A DNA stretch of 64,000 nucleotides from Acidaminobacterium chupaoyuni (GTDB taxonomy: Bacteria; Bacillota; Clostridia; Oscillospirales; Butyricicoccaceae), in the NCBI GenBank assembly GCA_047936785.1, contig CP176394.1; one strand, 5' to 3'. The stretch's first letter is position 1, and each line of letters begins with the position of its first letter. The notes below the pieces were generated by a model. The model was not told the DNA's origin. It saw only the letters and a list, made by a program, of their open reading frames with translations, and did not search any database. The position numbers and the translations under genes were made by a program. Of the stretch, positions 26,158-33,285 are shown piece by piece.

Positions 26158-27546
26158 TTATGCTTCCGGCGGAACGCCCAACTCCATGGGGATCGGGCAG
26201 ACATAGCTTTTCCCCTGTTTGCAGCGCTCAAATTCAGATTTTGCTCTTTGCAAGATCTCAGGCTCTTCCAACACTTTCAGGCCGAAATACGCCATCACCT
26301 TGGCGGCATAGATCATGCCCTTTTGGCCGATGCTGCTGCCCGAACAGGCGGTGACCTGCCAGCTGTGGCCCGGCGCACCAAGGCCCCAGCAAGCCGTGTT
26401 GAAGGAAATCGTGGGCGTGATCTGGCAGACATCCCCCACATCGGTGGAACCGAAATCGCTTTCTGTTGAAATGGGCGCCACCTGATCATGCAGCTGCATT
26501 TCGGCGCAAAGCCCATAAGCCGCCCGCACCGCTTGCGTCTGTTTTTCGGCGGCGGCGTTCAGCGCCCCTGCAAACTCTATTTCCTGCGGCGACCATGCTT
26601 CACGGGGGATCTCACGCATGCAGGCATCCACCGTTTCCGCCAAAACCGCGTTATTCATGGTTTCATAACAGCCGCCCAGATATTCTATTTCAAGCTCTGT
26701 TTCCGTCATTTCCGCCGCGCCCTGCGCCACCTGCACCAGCCGCTGATAGACCTGATCCACCGTTTCGCGCTTTTGCGCCCGAACATAATACCACACCGCG
26801 GCATAATCGGGCACGATGTTGGGCGCCACGCCCCCATCGGTGATGACATAATGAATGCGCACATCATCTGTGGTGTGTTCGCGCAGATAATTGGCCCCCA
26901 CATTGGTGATTTCGGCCGCATCCAGCGCGCTTCTGCCGTTGTAAGTGTCGCCGCCCGCGTGGGCCGTGATGCCATGGAAATGGAATTTCACCGAATCAAG
27001 GGCCAGCGAGTTCCCCAGCGTGACGACATTTCGAACACCGGGATGAAACGCGGCGGCGCAATCCAGCCCATCGAACACATGCTCACGGGCCATATAGCCT
27101 TTCCCTGTCAAAAGCTCCTCGGCAGGGCAGCCGAAATAAACGATCGTGCCGCCGATCTGCTTTTTTTCCATTTCTTTTTTCAAACCGATCACCGCGCCCA
27201 GATGGGCCGCCGCCAGCAGGTTATGGCCGCATCCGTGCCCATAGCGCTGGCCTTTGATGGGTGATTTTCGGGTCGTCACCGTCTGGCTCATGCCGGGCAG
27301 CGCATCATATTCGCCCAAAAAACCGATCCTGGGTTTGCCGCTGCCCCAGCTGGCTCGCAGCGCCGTGGGAATCCCCCCCACGCCGCGTTCCACCTGAAAC
27401 CCCTGTTCCTCTAAAAATTCGGCGATCCACCGGCTGGCGTTCTTTTCCTGATAACCGCCTTCCGGGTTTTCCCACAGCTTCCTGCTCAGCTGTTCCAAGG
27501 CGCGGCGCTGCGCATCGATTTCATCAAATGCGATTTTACCGGACAT
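26158..27546 (-). CDS. M20 family amidohydrolase (AbgB-like)
   Basis: 462 residues. Metal-site motifs of M20D/AbgB-type amidohydrolases are present: GFLGEYDALPG, GHGCGHNLLAAAHLGA, FGCPAEE and the C-terminal STDVGDVCQITP. The dimerisation-domain segment FHFHGITAHAGGDTYNGRSALDA is clear. Relatives cleave amide bonds of acylated amino acids such as p-aminobenzoyl-glutamate; the substrate here is unknown. It is the first gene of a transcript that continues into addB 40 nt downstream. AAAGGAG precedes the ATG. Confidence 0.9.
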   Translation of the reverse strand: MSGKIAFDEIDAQRRALEQLSRKLWENPEGGYQEKNASRWIAEFLEEQGFQVERGVGGIPTALRASWGSGKPRIGFLGEYDALPGMSQTVTTRKSPIKGQRYGHGCGHNLLAAAHLGAVIGLKKEMEKKQIGGTIVYFGCPAEELLTGKGYMAREHVFDGLDCAAAFHPGVRNVVTLGNSLALDSVKFHFHGITAHAGGDTYNGRSALDAAEITNVGANYLREHTTDDVRIHYVITDGGVAPNIVPDYAAVWYYVRAQKRETVDQVYQRLVQVAQGAAEMTETELEIEYLGGCYETMNNAVLAETVDACMREIPREAWSPQEIEFAGALNAAAEKQTQAVRAAYGLCAEMQLHDQVAPISTESDFGSTDVGDVCQITPTISFNTACWGLGAPGHSWQVTACSGSSIGQKGMIYAAKVMAYFGLKVLEEPEILQRAKSEFERCKQGKSYVCPIPMELGVPPEA

Positions 27547-27587
27547 TCTTTTTTACTCCTTTATTTTTGCATTCTATGCTAAAAAGA

Positions 27588-27610
27588 AAAAGCTTGCGGT
27601 TCAAGCTTTT
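27588..27610 (-). terminator. Terminator-like hairpin in the leader of the M20-addBA operon
   Basis: On the minus strand AAAAGCTTG pairs with CAAGCTTTT around AACCG and is followed by T-C-TTTTT. It lies between the promoter at 27646-27674 and the M20 ATG. A short alternative stem TTCAA-AAGC-TTGAA shares the 5' arm, so attenuation is possible. Confidence 0.5.
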
Positions 27611-27645
27611 GAAGGTTCTGCTCTTTATGGAAGAATCTTTCTTTT

Positions 27646-27674
27646 ATTATATCGATATCTCTGTTTTTCCGCAA
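27646..27674 (-). promoter_or_regulatory. Sigma-A promoter for the M20-addB-addA operon
   Basis: On the minus strand TTGCGG and TATAAT are separated by 17 nt, about 100 nt before the M20 start. Confidence 0.7.
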
Positions 27675-27800
27675 GCGCTGTTTCGTTTTTCCTTCTTGCG
27701 GCCGCGTTCTCCTGTTCTCAAAAGCCCCGCGGCCATCATCACTTTTTCTTTTGCCGCATAGAATAGAAGGCACCATTCTCTTTGAAAGGGGGAACTATGT

Positions 27801-28319
27801 TTGATACGCTTTGCCTATCAACGAAACAACGCGGTGGCATATGCCAGACGCTGGGGAAAAAGCAGGAACCCCGCCTATTATGATTTTTCGGAACTGGGGG
27901 GCGATTGCACCAATTTTATTTCGCAATGCGTTTTTGCCGGCAGCGGGGTGATGAATGATACCCCTGTATATGGCTGGTATTATCATAACCTCAACGACAG
28001 AAGCGCCTCATGGACAGGGGTGGAATATTTTTATAACTTTATGGTATCGAACCAGGGGGTCGGCCCGGTGATGGAAGAAGTTTCTCTGGAAGAGCTTCAG
28101 CCCGGGGATGTGATCCAGCTGGGCAGATCCGACGGCTCGTTTTATCACACCATGCTGGTCACCGAAACCGGCGAGCGGCCTACATTTTCCAACACGCTGA
28201 TCACCACCCACAGCTATGATGCCTATAACCGCCCGCTGGATTCTTACGACGCCAAAGTCATGCGCTTTCTGCATGTTCGCTATGTCAATATCAGCCGTGA
28301 AATGATTCTGCGGGCATAA
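27801..28319 (+). CDS. Amidase domain protein (Amidase_6 type)
   Basis: 172 residues. YARRWGKSRNPAYYDFSELGGDCTNFISQCVF is the hallmark of the putative amidase domain found in many Firmicutes, with the presumed catalytic Cys in GGDCTNFISQ; YHTMLVTE supplies the His. Relatives with signal peptides are thought to act on peptidoglycan, but no signal peptide is seen here. The start is TTG, 8 nt after GGGGG; an ATG 4 nt earlier is out of frame. It is divergent from the M20 operon and has its own terminator-like hairpin. Confidence 0.82.
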   Translation: MIRFAYQRNNAVAYARRWGKSRNPAYYDFSELGGDCTNFISQCVFAGSGVMNDTPVYGWYYHNLNDRSASWTGVEYFYNFMVSNQGVGPVMEEVSLEELQPGDVIQLGRSDGSFYHTMLVTETGERPTFSNTLITTHSYDAYNRPLDSYDAKVMRFLHVRYVNISREMILRA

Positions 28320-28320
28320 A

Positions 28321-28445
28321 AAAACCGTGATCTTATCATCACGGTGTAACTTTTTGATCTGCCGCATTCGCCGGGCCGGTATTCCGCCCACCCGGCGAAC
28401 AGGCAGCTAATAGAGCTGCGTTACGGTTACCCTTCCATAACGCAA
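28321..28445 (-). ncRNA. Candidate structured small RNA, unidentified
   Basis: The plus-strand amidase gene ends at 28319 and no minus-strand CDS feeds into this stretch, yet the minus strand shows consecutive stems: GCGTTA/TAACGC, GCAGCT/AGCTGC, a strong TTCGCCGGG/CCCGGCGAA hairpin extended by CTGCC/GGCAG, then ACCGTGAT/ATCACGGT followed by seven T residues. The second and third stems share bases and exclude each other. This looks like the 3' part of an independent structured transcript; the 5' end is not defined. I could not match it to a known RNA family. Confidence 0.45.
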
Positions 28446-28681
28446 ATTTTATAAGAGGAAAAGAGGAAGAATCATTCTATATTTTGAATTACTGTTGTTG
28501 ATTGAATAAAAAACCTTTTTCGTTTTCACTCCATCGCATCATCCCTTTATCTTCTCAATCTTGTCACGGAATCTATGTGAAAGCCTGTTGGCGGCTTTGC
28601 TTCCTGACAAGAACCAGTATAACGAACAATTATGACTAAACTTTGTCTAACCTATGACCAACCTGAAAATCTGTTATAGAA
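28446..28681. other. Intergenic stretch without a recognised gene
   Basis: AT-rich 236 nt. It holds a hairpin at 28560-28611 (CTTGTCA with TGACAAG, then GGAA/TTCC, then AAAGCC/GGCTTT around a 7-nt loop). The hairpin could belong to the upstream part of the minus-strand small RNA. A TATACT lies just upstream of it on that strand but lacks a clear -35. No open reading frame with a ribosome site is visible. Confidence 0.4.
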
Positions 28682-28711
28682 AAAACCGAAAGGCCGCGGC
28701 CTTTCGGTTTT
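28682..28711. terminator. Palindromic terminator after the M29-like gene
   Basis: A perfect 30-nt inverted repeat whose half-arm is AAAACCGAAAGGCCG; T residues follow in both directions. It lies 3 nt beyond the stop of the minus-strand peptidase. Confidence 0.85.
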
Positions 28712-28714
28712 GAT

Positions 28715-29686
28715 TTATTCGATGCAGATTTCGCCGTCTTGCAGCAGTGTCACGCCATCTGCCGTTAAAGTGGGCTTTGTCATGATGAGATCATAATGAC
28801 AGGCGGCTTTCAAATGACCGCCCAGCGTGATATTTGTTCCGATGCCGATATGCACGGAACCGCGCACGCCCTCATCTTCCAGCATGAAGCCGATGAAGCG
28901 GCAGCAGGGGTTCAGCCCCACCCCCAGTTCGGCCACATTATAAACATTCGCATCATTTTTTTCTTTTAAATCTTTTTCCAGCATCTGCGCCTGACGGCCG
29001 CCGCTGATCGAAACGATGCGTCCGTCTTCCACCCGGCATCGCACCGGTTCTTCCAAAAGCCCGATGCCGATATAAGGAATGCTGGCATCGGCCACGATCA
29101 CGCCCTGCGCGGTTCCTTCCAAAGGCGACACATTTGCTTCCACCGTGGGAACAGGCGAAAATTCGCCCGGTTCCACCATGCAATACATGGCGTTGCCCCG
29201 CCGCCCTGCGGCAGAAAAAGTAAGATCGGTTCCATAAGGCGTTGAGAGATGCACCTTTTCGGCCCCCGCCAGAGCCTTGGCAATGGCTTTGCAGGTGGGC
29301 GCCACCGCGGGGAAATCGGCTTCCAGCCCGCCGTGGACCATCATGTCTTCACGGAACTGGGTCAGCACGACGCCGCGCGAACCGTTTTGGCAGGCTTCCT
29401 TCACCGCGTGGGTATGGGTAATGGAACGGCCCACCACGGCGATAAAGGCTGTGCTGCCCTTCATGGCTTCGGCCACCGCATGGGGCGGCTCCTGCCCATC
29501 CCGCTGTCTGGGCTGCATGACCATCATCACGGGCTCGGCTTTCGCGGCGCAGACAGCCGCGGCCACCGTTTCGGCAATGGGCAGTTTTTCGGGTTCTGTC
29601 ACAATCAAAACCTGCTCGTTCTCTTTCACACCGATGCAGGTTTCGGCCACGGTTCGGGCCCCACGGGCCATTGCAATTTTGTTCAT
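28715..29686 (-). CDS. M29-like aminopeptidase family protein
   Basis: 323 residues resembling the leucyl-aminopeptidase/aminopeptidase T-like group: AETCIGVKENEQVLIVTEPEKL near the start, THTHAVKEACQNGSRGVVLTQ, HLSTPYGTDLTFS, and the C-terminal NVAELGVGLNPCCRF and HIGIGTNITLGG with putative metal ligands Glu and His. The predicted role is metal-dependent peptide hydrolysis in the cytoplasm; the substrate is unknown. The ATG at 29686 follows GAGGGAG. It is downstream of rex and the VanX-like gene and probably shares their transcript. Confidence 0.8.
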   Translation of the reverse strand: MNKIAMARGARTVAETCIGVKENEQVLIVTEPEKLPIAETVAAAVCAAKAEPVMMVMQPRQRDGQEPPHAVAEAMKGSTAFIAVVGRSITHTHAVKEACQNGSRGVVLTQFREDMMVHGGLEADFPAVAPTCKAIAKALAGAEKVHLSTPYGTDLTFSAAGRRGNAMYCMVEPGEFSPVPTVEANVSPLEGTAQGVIVADASIPYIGIGLLEEPVRCRVEDGRIVSISGGRQAQMLEKDLKEKNDANVYNVAELGVGLNPCCRFIGFMLEDEGVRGSVHIGIGTNITLGGHLKAACHYDLIMTKPTLTADGVTLLQDGEICIE

Positions 29687-29754
29687 GATCGTTCTCCCTC
29701 GGCACAATAGTTAATTTTTTCAAAAATATCTTGTTCTTTAAACGCCGGCCCCGT

Positions 29755-30399
29755 TCAGCGGATGGGGAAATCAAAATAAGTATCGGGATAGGGTTCTTCT
29801 TTTAAAGTATAATGCCACCATTCATTGGCATAGAAGCAAAACCCGGCGTCTTCCATGGCTTTTCTCAAGCGGCTGCGGTTTTCTTCCTGAAGCGCCGTAA
29901 GCCCCGCCGCGCCATGATGCGAGCGTTCATCCATAAAATCGAAAATGGTGCCCATATCGGCTTCCTGATAGGTTTCGCTGTTGACAAGGGTCAGATCCAC
30001 GGTGCTGCCGCGGCTGTGCCCTGATTTTTCAGAAATATAGCCGCGCTGAAAAAGCTGATCTTTTTCCACGCGGGGGTAATGCACCGTTTTGCGGCGGCAG
30101 TCAAGAGAATCTCTGCTCCATGCGGCGAAATGTTCCACCGCGCGGCAAGGGCGGTAAGCATCATAAAATTTCAAAAGCCAGCCCTGCCGTCGCAGCGCCG
30201 ACGCCGCCTTTTGGCAAGCTTCGGCCGCCTGCTTCGTCATCACCGCCAACGGGCGTTCATAACCCGCGGCCGGTGCGCCCATGAAATTATCGGTGCCCGC
30301 ATATTTGGCGTCGATGGTGCAATCTTCGATCCATTCATCGATATAAACAAAGCCTTCGGGCAATACGCTTTTTTCCACTTGCGATGTGCTGATATTCAT
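29755..30399 (-). CDS. D-alanyl-D-alanine dipeptidase family protein (VanX/DdpX-like)
   Basis: 214 residues, M15D family. Zinc-site motifs are SGHSRGSTVDLTL (His and Asp) and EWWHYTL (catalytic Glu, third His); YDAYRPCRAVEHF carries the conserved Arg. The enzyme hydrolyses D-Ala-D-Ala. No vanH or vanA ligase gene is nearby, so a role in cell-wall peptide recycling is more likely than vancomycin resistance. It starts 9 nt after rex, with GGGCGG as a weak ribosome site. Confidence 0.9.
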   Translation of the reverse strand: MNISTSQVEKSVLPEGFVYIDEWIEDCTIDAKYAGTDNFMGAPAAGYERPLAVMTKQAAEACQKAASALRRQGWLLKFYDAYRPCRAVEHFAAWSRDSLDCRRKTVHYPRVEKDQLFQRGYISEKSGHSRGSTVDLTLVNSETYQEADMGTIFDFMDERSHHGAAGLTALQEENRSRLRKAMEDAGFCFYANEWWHYTLKEEPYPDTYFDFPIR

Positions 30400-30408
30400 A
30401 GCGCCGCC

Positions 30409-31029
30409 CTATATGCGATAGGAAAGCGTCATCAGGCTTTCGGCAAAATGAACATTTTCCACCGGCACATCCAGCCCATCCAGATGAAGATCCACATTGG
30501 TGAAATTCCAGATGCCGCGAATGCCCATGGTGCAAAGCTTTTCGGCCATATCGCGGGCCGCGGCGCGGGGCAGCGTTAAAATGGCGATATCGGGCTTATG
30601 GTCTTCGATAAAAGGGGTCAGCTTATCCATGCTGTAAACGGGCACGCCGGCGATGCTTGTGCCTTCCAGCTCCGGGATCACATCGAACGCGCCGATCAGC
30701 GCAAAACCGCAGCTTGTGAAATTGAAATTGGTCATCAGGGCGCGCCCCAGATTGCCGGCGCCGATGATAACGGCTTTGTGGTTTTGATCCACTTTTAAAA
30801 TCTCGCGGATCGATGCGCGCAGATTTTCAACATTATAGCCATAGCCCTGCTGGCCAAAACCGCCGAAGCAGTTGAAATCTTGCCGAACCTGTGAAGCGGT
30901 CAGCCCCATCTTTGCCGCCAGCGCGCCGGAAGAGATCCTTGCTGTCCCTTCTTCATAAAGCTCATTCACATAGCTGTAATAGCGCGGCATTCTGCGGATG
31001 ACCGCCATCGAAATTTTCTTCTCTTCCAT
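30409..31029 (-). CDS. rex: Redox-sensing transcriptional repressor Rex
   Basis: 206 residues. The N-terminal winged helix (RRMPRYYSYVNELYEEG, ISSGALAAKMGLTASQVRQDFNCFGGFGQQGYGYN) is followed by the NADH-binding Rossmann domain (AVIIGAGNLGRALM). Rex represses fermentation genes until NADH rises. It heads a run with the VanX-like and M29-like genes. The upstream promoter overlaps a DnaA-box cluster; I see no classic Rex box in front of it. Confidence 0.96.
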   Translation of the reverse strand: MEEKKISMAVIRRMPRYYSYVNELYEEGTARISSGALAAKMGLTASQVRQDFNCFGGFGQQGYGYNVENLRASIREILKVDQNHKAVIIGAGNLGRALMTNFNFTSCGFALIGAFDVIPELEGTSIAGVPVYSMDKLTPFIEDHKPDIAILTLPRAAARDMAEKLCTMGIRGIWNFTNVDLHLDGLDVPVENVHFAESLMTLSYRI

Positions 31030-31121
31030 TCAAATCTATCCCTTCGTTGATTGATTTTGCTTATTTGAAAACAGAACGCTTTGCGCCCCAAAATTTATCG
31101 ATTTCATGATTCTACTAAATG

Positions 31122-31151
31122 TTATCAACAGTATCCACAGTTTTATGCACA
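31122..31151 (+). promoter_or_regulatory. Cluster of three DnaA-box-like sites
   Basis: TTATCAACA (31122-31130), GTATCCACA (31131-31139) and TTATGCACA (31143-31151) each differ by one base from TTATCCACA and all point the same way. On the minus strand they overlap a TGGATA/TAGAAT promoter candidate for rex. The 305-nt gap otherwise holds AT-rich DNA and a 13-nt palindrome TAACATAATGTTA near 31259. Confidence 0.5.
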
Positions 31152-31278
31152 ATGGTTTTGCCCTTGATGCACAAGGCTTCTCTTTTCTTTTCCCCATCTT
31201 CCACAACGATATGTCAATTGTGTTTTTCAGCCCTGTTTCACCCTGTTTTTCATTTTCATAACATAATGTTATCAAGAA

Positions 31279-31297
31279 AAAATGCAAGAGGCATTTT
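31279..31297 (-). terminator. Weak terminator candidate after tsaD
   Basis: AAAATGC and GCATTTT pair around a 5-nt loop with T residues following on the minus strand, about 40 nt past the tsaD stop. Confidence 0.45.
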
Positions 31298-31334
31298 ATT
31301 CAAAAAAGAGAGAAAAAGATTTTATTTCTCTTTT

Positions 31335-32363
31335 TTACTCTGCTTTTGCGGAAACTTTTTCATTTACCGGCATGGTGGCAAAGCAATTTTGTGCAAGATC
31401 TGACACATTTCCCGCCGTATATTCATAAAAGGCTTGACAGGCGATCATGGAACCGTTATCGCCGCAAAGCGAAAGCGGCGGCAGATAAACCTTCATCCCA
31501 TTATGAGCCGCGGCTTCTTGCAGCTTTTCGCGCAAAATGCTGTTGGCCGCCACGCCGCCCGCCGCCGCCAGGGTGGTTCGGTGTGTTTTGCGAGCCGCGT
31601 CGATCATTTTCGGCACGACGGCATCCGCCACGGCATGGCATACCGCGGCCGCCAGGTCTTCTTTGCAAATGGTTTCGCCCTTTTGGCTTGCGTTGTGGAT
31701 CAGATTGATGGCCGCCGTTTTCAGCCCCGAAAAAGAGAAATCATAGGGATTGCCCGACAAGGCGGCGTGGGGCAGCGGATAATGAGAAGGATCGCCCCTG
31801 CGGGCCAGTTCATCCATGGCTTTGCCGCCCGGATAAGGCAGGCCGAGAGTCCTCGCGATTTTATCAAAAGCTTCGCCCGCGGCGTCATCGCGGGTAGTGC
31901 CGATCAGCGAAATGCCGGTATAATCCCAAACATCGGCCAAAATCGTGTGGCCGCCTGAGGCCACCAGCGCCAAAAAAGGCGGCTTGAGTTCAGGAAACGC
32001 CACATAGTTGGCCGCGATATGGCCGCGAATATGATGCACAGGCACAAACGGTTTTTCCAGCGCCTGCGCCGTTGCTTTGGCGAAATTCGCCCCCACCAGC
32101 AGCGCCCCGATCAACCCGGGGGCGCAGGTGGCGGCCACCGCGTCAATATCATTCAAAGAAAGATGCGCCTGTTTCACCGCTTCTTCCGCCACCATACTGA
32201 TTTTTTCAATATGCTTGCGTGAGGCGATCTCAGGCACGACGCCCCCATATAGGGCATGCATATCCGCTTGAGAATAGACCACATCCGATAAAATATGCCG
32301 CCCGTTTTCACTGATCGAAGCGGCCGTTTCATCGCAGGATGTTTCAATCGCTAATATCTTCAT
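31335..32363 (-). CDS. tsaD: tRNA N6-adenosine threonylcarbamoyltransferase
   Basis: 342 residues. TsaD transfers threonylcarbamoyl to A37 of ANN-decoding tRNAs with TsaB and TsaE. ILAIETSCDETAAS is the N-terminal ASKHA motif, VHHIRGHIAANY gives the metal-binding histidines, and SFSGLKTAAINLI and CGDNGSMIACQAFYEY are family segments. The start overlaps rimI by 4 nt. tsaB and tsaE are not in this run although they often neighbour rimI and tsaD. Confidence 0.97.
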   Translation of the reverse strand: MKILAIETSCDETAASISENGRHILSDVVYSQADMHALYGGVVPEIASRKHIEKISMVAEEAVKQAHLSLNDIDAVAATCAPGLIGALLVGANFAKATAQALEKPFVPVHHIRGHIAANYVAFPELKPPFLALVASGGHTILADVWDYTGISLIGTTRDDAAGEAFDKIARTLGLPYPGGKAMDELARRGDPSHYPLPHAALSGNPYDFSFSGLKTAAINLIHNASQKGETICKEDLAAAVCHAVADAVVPKMIDAARKTHRTTLAAAGGVAANSILREKLQEAAAHNGMKVYLPPLSLCGDNGSMIACQAFYEYTAGNVSDLAQNCFATMPVNEKVSAKAE

Positions 32364-32833
32364 TGTTCTATCGTTTCGCTTTCTACTTGATTTTCAGTCA
32401 GAAATAAAGTCATCAACAGGGCATCTTCTGTGGGCTGTTCATAATAACCGGGCCGCCTGCCCACCAAAACGAACCCCACTTTTTGATAAAGATGCATCGC
32501 CGCAAGGTTGGAAGGGCGCAGCTCCAGTTCCAAAAAGCTGAGTTTTTTCTTTTTGGCTTCTTCCAGAACGGCGGCCATCAAACGATGGCCGACCCCTTGC
32601 CGGCGCATGTTTTTCGCCACGGCGATATTGGTGATATGGCCTTCATCCAGAATGATATGAAGCCCGATATAGCCCGCCGCATGGCCGTTTTCCACATAAA
32701 CAAAATAATGTGCCAAAGGGTTTTCAAGCTCCTGCCGCAATGCTTCCTTGCTCCATGGCATAGAAAAGCATTCCTGTTCCAGCTGCCAGAGCTCCTGCAG
32801 ATGTTCTTCGCCCATTTTTGTGATCTGCCCCAT
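32360..32833 (-). CDS. rimI: Ribosomal-protein-alanine N-acetyltransferase RimI
   Basis: 157 residues of GNAT fold. ECFSMPWSKEALRQEL and the acetyl-CoA loop VAKNMRRQGVGHRLM match RimI, followed by ELELRPSNLAAMHLYQKVGF. RimI acetylates the N-terminus of ribosomal proteins such as S18. It sits between tsaD and the phosphatase gene, overlapping both by 1-4 nt, which is the common rimI-tsaD context. Confidence 0.92.
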   Translation of the reverse strand: MGQITKMGEEHLQELWQLEQECFSMPWSKEALRQELENPLAHYFVYVENGHAAGYIGLHIILDEGHITNIAVAKNMRRQGVGHRLMAAVLEEAKKKKLSFLELELRPSNLAAMHLYQKVGFVLVGRRPGYYEQPTEDALLMTLFLTENQVESETIEQ

Positions 32834-33285
32834 TATGCTTCCCCCGCCTCGCGATGATCCATCCGTTTGCGAACCGCTTCTTCAATGGCTTCATAAGCGT
32901 TTCGATAAACTTCCGCATTGCCGCCGTAAGGATCGGGCACGCCATCGGGCGAAAGCAGCGAGGTTTTTTTGCCCCATTCGGCGTTGGCGTTTTCAATGGC
33001 GCGCAGGTGAGAAGGCGACATCACATAAATATGCTCCGCTTCTTCCAGCAGATAGGCCGAAGCCCCACGCGCGCGATGTTCTTTTATATCATACCCCAAA
33101 TTTTGCGCGGCTTCAATGGCTGCCGGTGAAGATTCTTCACCGCTCACGGCGGCAAGGCCGCAGGATTCCGCGTGGACAGACATCCCCCGTTCACGCGCCA
33201 GCCGGTTCCACACCGCCGCCGCGAAAGGGCTTCTGCAGGTATTCCCCGTGCAGACGAATAAAACCATTTTATTTTTTTGCATCAT
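32833..33285 (-). CDS. Low-molecular-weight protein phosphatase (YwlE/Wzb-like)
   Basis: 150 residues. The catalytic loop CTGNTCRSP (C-X5-R) is at the N-terminus and the general acid is in the later DPYGG. The Thr in the loop (GNTCR rather than GNICR) is the feature associated with arginine-phosphatase specificity in YwlE, so protein-arginine phosphate may be the substrate; this is inference. Start at 33285 chosen with GGGTGAG upstream; it overlaps the polA end by 17 nt. Confidence 0.88.
   Translation of the reverse strand: MMQKNKMVLFVCTGNTCRSPFAAAVWNRLARERGMSVHAESCGLAAVSGEESSPAAIEAAQNLGYDIKEHRARGASAYLLEEAEHIYVMSPSHLRAIENANAEWGKKTSLLSPDGVPDPYGGNAEVYRNAYEAIEEAVRKRMDHREAGEA

Noticed and set aside
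28354..28412. SRP (4.5S-type) RNA
   Set aside because: The hairpin tip lacks the conserved GGAAG/AGCAG symmetric loop expected of SRP helix 8.
29755..30399. VanX-like gene as part of a vancomycin-resistance cluster
   Set aside because: No vanH, D-Ala-D-Lac ligase, vanR or vanS is adjacent, so cell-wall peptide recycling is more likely.
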